Positions 61,755-64,000 of a stretch of 64,000 bases of DNA are shown in pieces. Source of the DNA: G963666535 sp963666535 (GTDB lineage: Bacteria > Bacillota > Clostridia > Oscillospirales > Oscillospiraceae); the NCBI GenBank assembly GCA_963666535.1, contig OY762913.1:1364001-1428000 (forward strand), in the 5' to 3' direction. Both the position numbers and the translations under genes were made by a program. Every line of letters begins with the position of its first letter. The stretch's first letter is position 1. Below the pieces are notes generated by a model. It did not search any database and was not told the DNA's origin. It saw nothing but the letters and a program-made list of their open reading frames with translations.

Positions 61755-62071
61755 CACTTTCAACCAATACGAACCCCACCGCAGTCTTTTATTTTGCGGC
61801 TCCCGTATTTTTGTTGGTGGTTGGACTAAGCCGCAAGAAGGTCAATTAATGATAAAAAAGCAGCCATGTACCTATTGCTGGGCGATGGGTACATAGCCGT
61901 TCTGCTTGCGCGGGTAATAGGAATGAAGCCCTGCTCTAATGCTTGGGAAGCTCAAAGTTTTCAGCCTGTATCCTTAGAGCCACGGTCAATACAGGATTTA
62001 TGTTTTTGATTTGGCACTGCATTTGGCACGTTGCTTGTTTTGGTAATTCAATCGTAGGAGTTTATCTTTTC
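61755..62071. other. 317-base segment between the 68-bp repeats
   Basis: No convincing gene. Two internal stems: CCGCA/TTGCGG inside a CAACC..GGTTG arm (61760-61830) and ATGTACC/GGGTACAT (about 61867-61895). Could be the body of a miniature element or an invertible segment. Confidence 0.45.
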
Positions 62072-62139
62072 GTGGAGCATAGCATTAAGCATACAAACCC
62101 CGAATTCGTTTTTGTTCGCGGGCTATTTGGTTGCGTGTT
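62072..62139 (-). repeat. 68-bp inverted repeat, right arm
   Basis: Starts GTGGAGCATAGCATTAAGC. Perfect partner of 61687-61754. Confidence 0.95.
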
Positions 62140-62261
62140 ATATTGTGAAACTGAAAAACCTAAATTCTCATTGAACCATTTTATTCGGAATTTCAACCGC
62201 CTAATTCGTAATACAGAAAAACCAACAGTCTAATACCGTATTGGCACATCTTTGTAATAAT

Positions 62262-63371
62262 TTATAAAAACTGTTCTATAACAGAAGCCCTAGCTTTCAT
62301 TTGCGTATTAAAGTCGAAAACTTCTTTAAATTTTTTCTGACCGCGTACCGACATCCGGTATAGTTCATCAGGGTTATGATAGTATTCCAAAATACTTTCG
62401 GCGATTTCATCAGCATGCGGTTCAATAATATAAATTTCCTTCTCCTGCTCGAAGTGCTCATTCATATTGAGCAGGTCGGTACAGAAAACCCCAACACCGT
62501 GTAACCCTGCATCGATGCAACAGCCTGTCGGGAAGCCGTCAAAGCTTTTGCCAGGTATGAGGATAAAAGGTTTGTTCGGTGAAACGATAATATCCATTTT
62601 TGAATAGAAAACATCTAAGAATCTTTTATCTTTCTGACCATAGAATATAATTCTGTTACCCAGTTCACTGGTGTCAATTTCAATTTCATCCGGTTCAAAG
62701 TTACCTACAACATGAAAACGGATATTGTCTGCAGCTTTAGACAATTTTTTATAGGTCTCGATAAAAATCGGAAACCCTTTATCGGTGCCCTTTGACATAT
62801 ATTTATGAGCCACAAAACAGATATCGAACGTGTATTTGTCTTTTTTGTAGAATTGTTTCTGGATGGTTGGATGGAAATACTCGGGGTGAGTTACCATTCC
62901 ATAGATATAGGCAACTTTATCCGGTGTGACGAAACCCCGATTCACTATATAATCGTAGGTTAATCTCTGCGTGACAATCACTTTCCTGAATAAAGGAGAG
63001 TTCAGAACCTTTTTCAGGCAGTCATCGATCTTTTCGTCATCGAACCAAAACCCTCCGCCTGGATATAATTCAAAGACAAATGGTGTATTATTCAGTTCAT
63101 AGGCGAAGTTAAAGTGGTTAGCGTTACTCAGAAAAACAGTGTAATACAAATCATAGGATTTCCCGGTCCAATCAAACATATCGAAGGACTTGACTCTATC
63201 TTGAAACTGGGGATACGTTGCGGCATATTCCGGATAATGGTTGTCATACCGGTGAACATATGCTTCGCAGTTCGGAAACTTGTCAAAATAGTAGTTAAAT
63301 TCGGCTATTCTAAAGCCAGTAGTTAGATTTGGAAAAAAATCATCCAGAATGGCAAGTTTTTTGTCGGACAT
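62262..63371 (-). CDS. Glycosyltransferase, GT-B fold (family 4-like)
   Basis: About 369 residues, cytoplasmic. The N-half (1-180) holds LAILDDFFPNLTTGFRIAEFNYYFDKFP and a Rossmann-type acceptor domain; the C-half has FDICFVAHKYMSKGTDKGFPIFIETYKKL, IRFHVVGNF, FYGQKDKRFLDVFYSKMDIIVSPNKPF (donor-binding loop), GCCIDAGLHGVGVFCTD and EPHADEIAESILEYYHNPDELYRMS, as in GT4 enzymes. ATG at 63371 is preferred to the TTG two codons upstream. AT-rich, and on the same strand as the next gene, so both belong to a surface polysaccharide cluster that continues outside. Confidence 0.82.
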   Translation of the reverse strand: MSDKKLAILDDFFPNLTTGFRIAEFNYYFDKFPNCEAYVHRYDNHYPEYAATYPQFQDRVKSFDMFDWTGKSYDLYYTVFLSNANHFNFAYELNNTPFVFELYPGGGFWFDDEKIDDCLKKVLNSPLFRKVIVTQRLTYDYIVNRGFVTPDKVAYIYGMVTHPEYFHPTIQKQFYKKDKYTFDICFVAHKYMSKGTDKGFPIFIETYKKLSKAADNIRFHVVGNFEPDEIEIDTSELGNRIIFYGQKDKRFLDVFYSKMDIIVSPNKPFILIPGKSFDGFPTGCCIDAGLHGVGVFCTDLLNMNEHFEQEKEIYIIEPHADEIAESILEYYHNPDELYRMSVRGQKKFKEVFDFNTQMKARASVIEQFL

Positions 63372-63413
63372 ATTCAACTTGCCTAGCCTTTCCCACGTAA
63401 GCGTTTATTCATA

Positions 63414-64000
63414 TTAGTTGGAATTATTAGCGTAATAGTCGAAATTCTCCTGAGCCCATTCTTTATGGTAAAGATGATTGTTGTAGGATTCGGGGTCATG
63501 AATTGATGCACAATAAACTGTTCGCTTACCTTCGCTGAGCTCTTTGAAACATTCGTAATATTTCCAACCATGAGTTAATACAAAGGATTCATTTTTATGC
63601 TTGCTGCGCCAAATATCAAAACATGAGGGGGGGGGATTATTTTTACACCACTGTCTGGCTTCACAGGTCTCGCAGGGGATTGACTGAGTCATATCAATGG
63701 GAATATCAATGGCATACCCTGCTTTAAACGGTGTATATTTATTAATTCTCAATGACAGTTCCGCATCACCGTACCCATTTTCCTCACTCCAATAACCAAT
63801 AAGGTCAATCATTTCCGGTCTTAAAACTTGGCATTGCCCGGGCACAAAATCCAAGACATTTCCAACCTCCGTATGAGTTAACTCAAGGTAATTTACGCCG
63901 TCTTTTTGATGAAGTGCAACCTGTGGATAATACACTGGATATGGGGGGGTTCTTGATAATCCGAGAAGTCCAACTTCCGGAAACGTCTCAAAGATTTTCA
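63414..64000 (-). CDS. Glycosyltransferase-like protein, 5' end outside window
   Basis: 195 codons visible, frame open to the window edge. VGNVLDFVPGQCQVLRPEMIDLIGYWSEENGYGDAELSLRINKYTPFKAGYAIDIP resembles the C-terminal half of family 2 glycosyltransferases that act on surface glycans (a G-x-x-D-A-E-L motif after the donor site). A Cys cluster CETCEARQWC follows and is unusual. Two C-tracts in the coding strand (9 and 7 bases) encode prolines. The 3' end is 43 bases upstream of the next gene's start. Confidence 0.6.
   Translation of the reverse strand, partial: KIFETFPEVGLLGLSRTPPYPVYYPQVALHQKDGVNYLELTHTEVGNVLDFVPGQCQVLRPEMIDLIGYWSEENGYGDAELSLRINKYTPFKAGYAIDIPIDMTQSIPCETCEARQWCKNNPPPSCFDIWRSKHKNESFVLTHGWKYYECFKELSEGKRTVYCASIHDPESYNNHLYHKEWAQENFDYYANNSN
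63627..63635 (-). repeat. Homopolymer of nine G (C in the coding strand)
   Basis: Lies within codons for Asn-Pro-Pro-Pro. A length change of one base would stop translation. A second tract of seven is at 63940-63946. Confidence 0.8.

Noticed and set aside
61943..62233. 96-codon frame across the right arm of the 68-bp repeat
   Set aside because: It spans the inverted repeat, has no ribosome site and no domain; probably chance.
1..64000. CRISPR array
   Set aside because: No run of regularly spaced 24-40 bp identical repeats and no cas genes.

Overview
The window is a 64 kb piece of a chromosome from a spore-forming member of the Firmicutes, class Clostridia. It most resembles the Oscillospiraceae-type gut anaerobes, but no 16S rRNA is present, so the genus cannot be fixed. 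The evidence is a SpoIIIE/FtsK translocase, a YpeB germination protein, the DapL route to diaminopimelate, strong AGGAGG ribosome sites, sigma-A promoters of the TTGACA-N17-TATAAT type, and a moderately GC-rich core.

Positions 1-22000 are housekeeping. On the + strand lie an ABC-F ATPase, a YdcF-like protein, prfA, tsaC, coaE and an M18 aminopeptidase, then tepA, uppP and spoIIIE. On the - strand are coaX, a YfcE-like phosphodiesterase, and a surface-polysaccharide pair (WecB/MnaA-type epimerase, TagO/WecA-type transferase) followed by trpS. trpS and gltX diverge from a shared promoter region. A + strand trio of unrecognised genes (13558-14671) and ypeB are also here.

Positions 22000-32300 hold regulated stress functions. 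A glycine betaine ABC transporter (- strand) diverges from a GntR/RCK_C regulator of the BusR type. Next come a PadR regulator with its DUF2812 membrane protein and a well-formed operator-promoter. A short MutS2-like ATPase without an Smr domain follows; it sits behind a leader peptide and terminator-type hairpins that look like translation-coupled attenuation. A diguanylate cyclase ends this block.

Positions 32500-46500 are nitrogen and amino-sugar metabolism, all on the + strand: purF, glnA with a terminator hairpin in its leader, an ANTAR protein likely to act on that hairpin, dapF, dapL, gltB, gltD and glmS. These are all glutamine- or glutamate-linked or wall-precursor genes.

Positions 46600-51430 hold a flippase-like protein, a family 2 glycosyltransferase, a decayed EAL/GGDEF gene, mgsA, a THF riboswitch with folT, and tRNA-Pro(GGG).

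From the tRNA onward the sequence becomes AT-rich and accessory. It contains a small XRE regulator with a perfect operator palindrome, a possible small RNA, and a run of unrelated single genes on one strand (lipoprotein, zinc-ribbon protein, DUF2461, papain-like protein, S41 protease, MsrAB, SAP/DUF6434). These are separated by copies of a related repeat, so the layout looks like a cassette array. It ends in an intact IS256-family element that abuts a truncated tyrosine recombinase. Beyond are a decayed ISL3-type transposase, a 68-bp perfect inverted repeat, and two glycosyltransferase genes, one with poly-G tracts.
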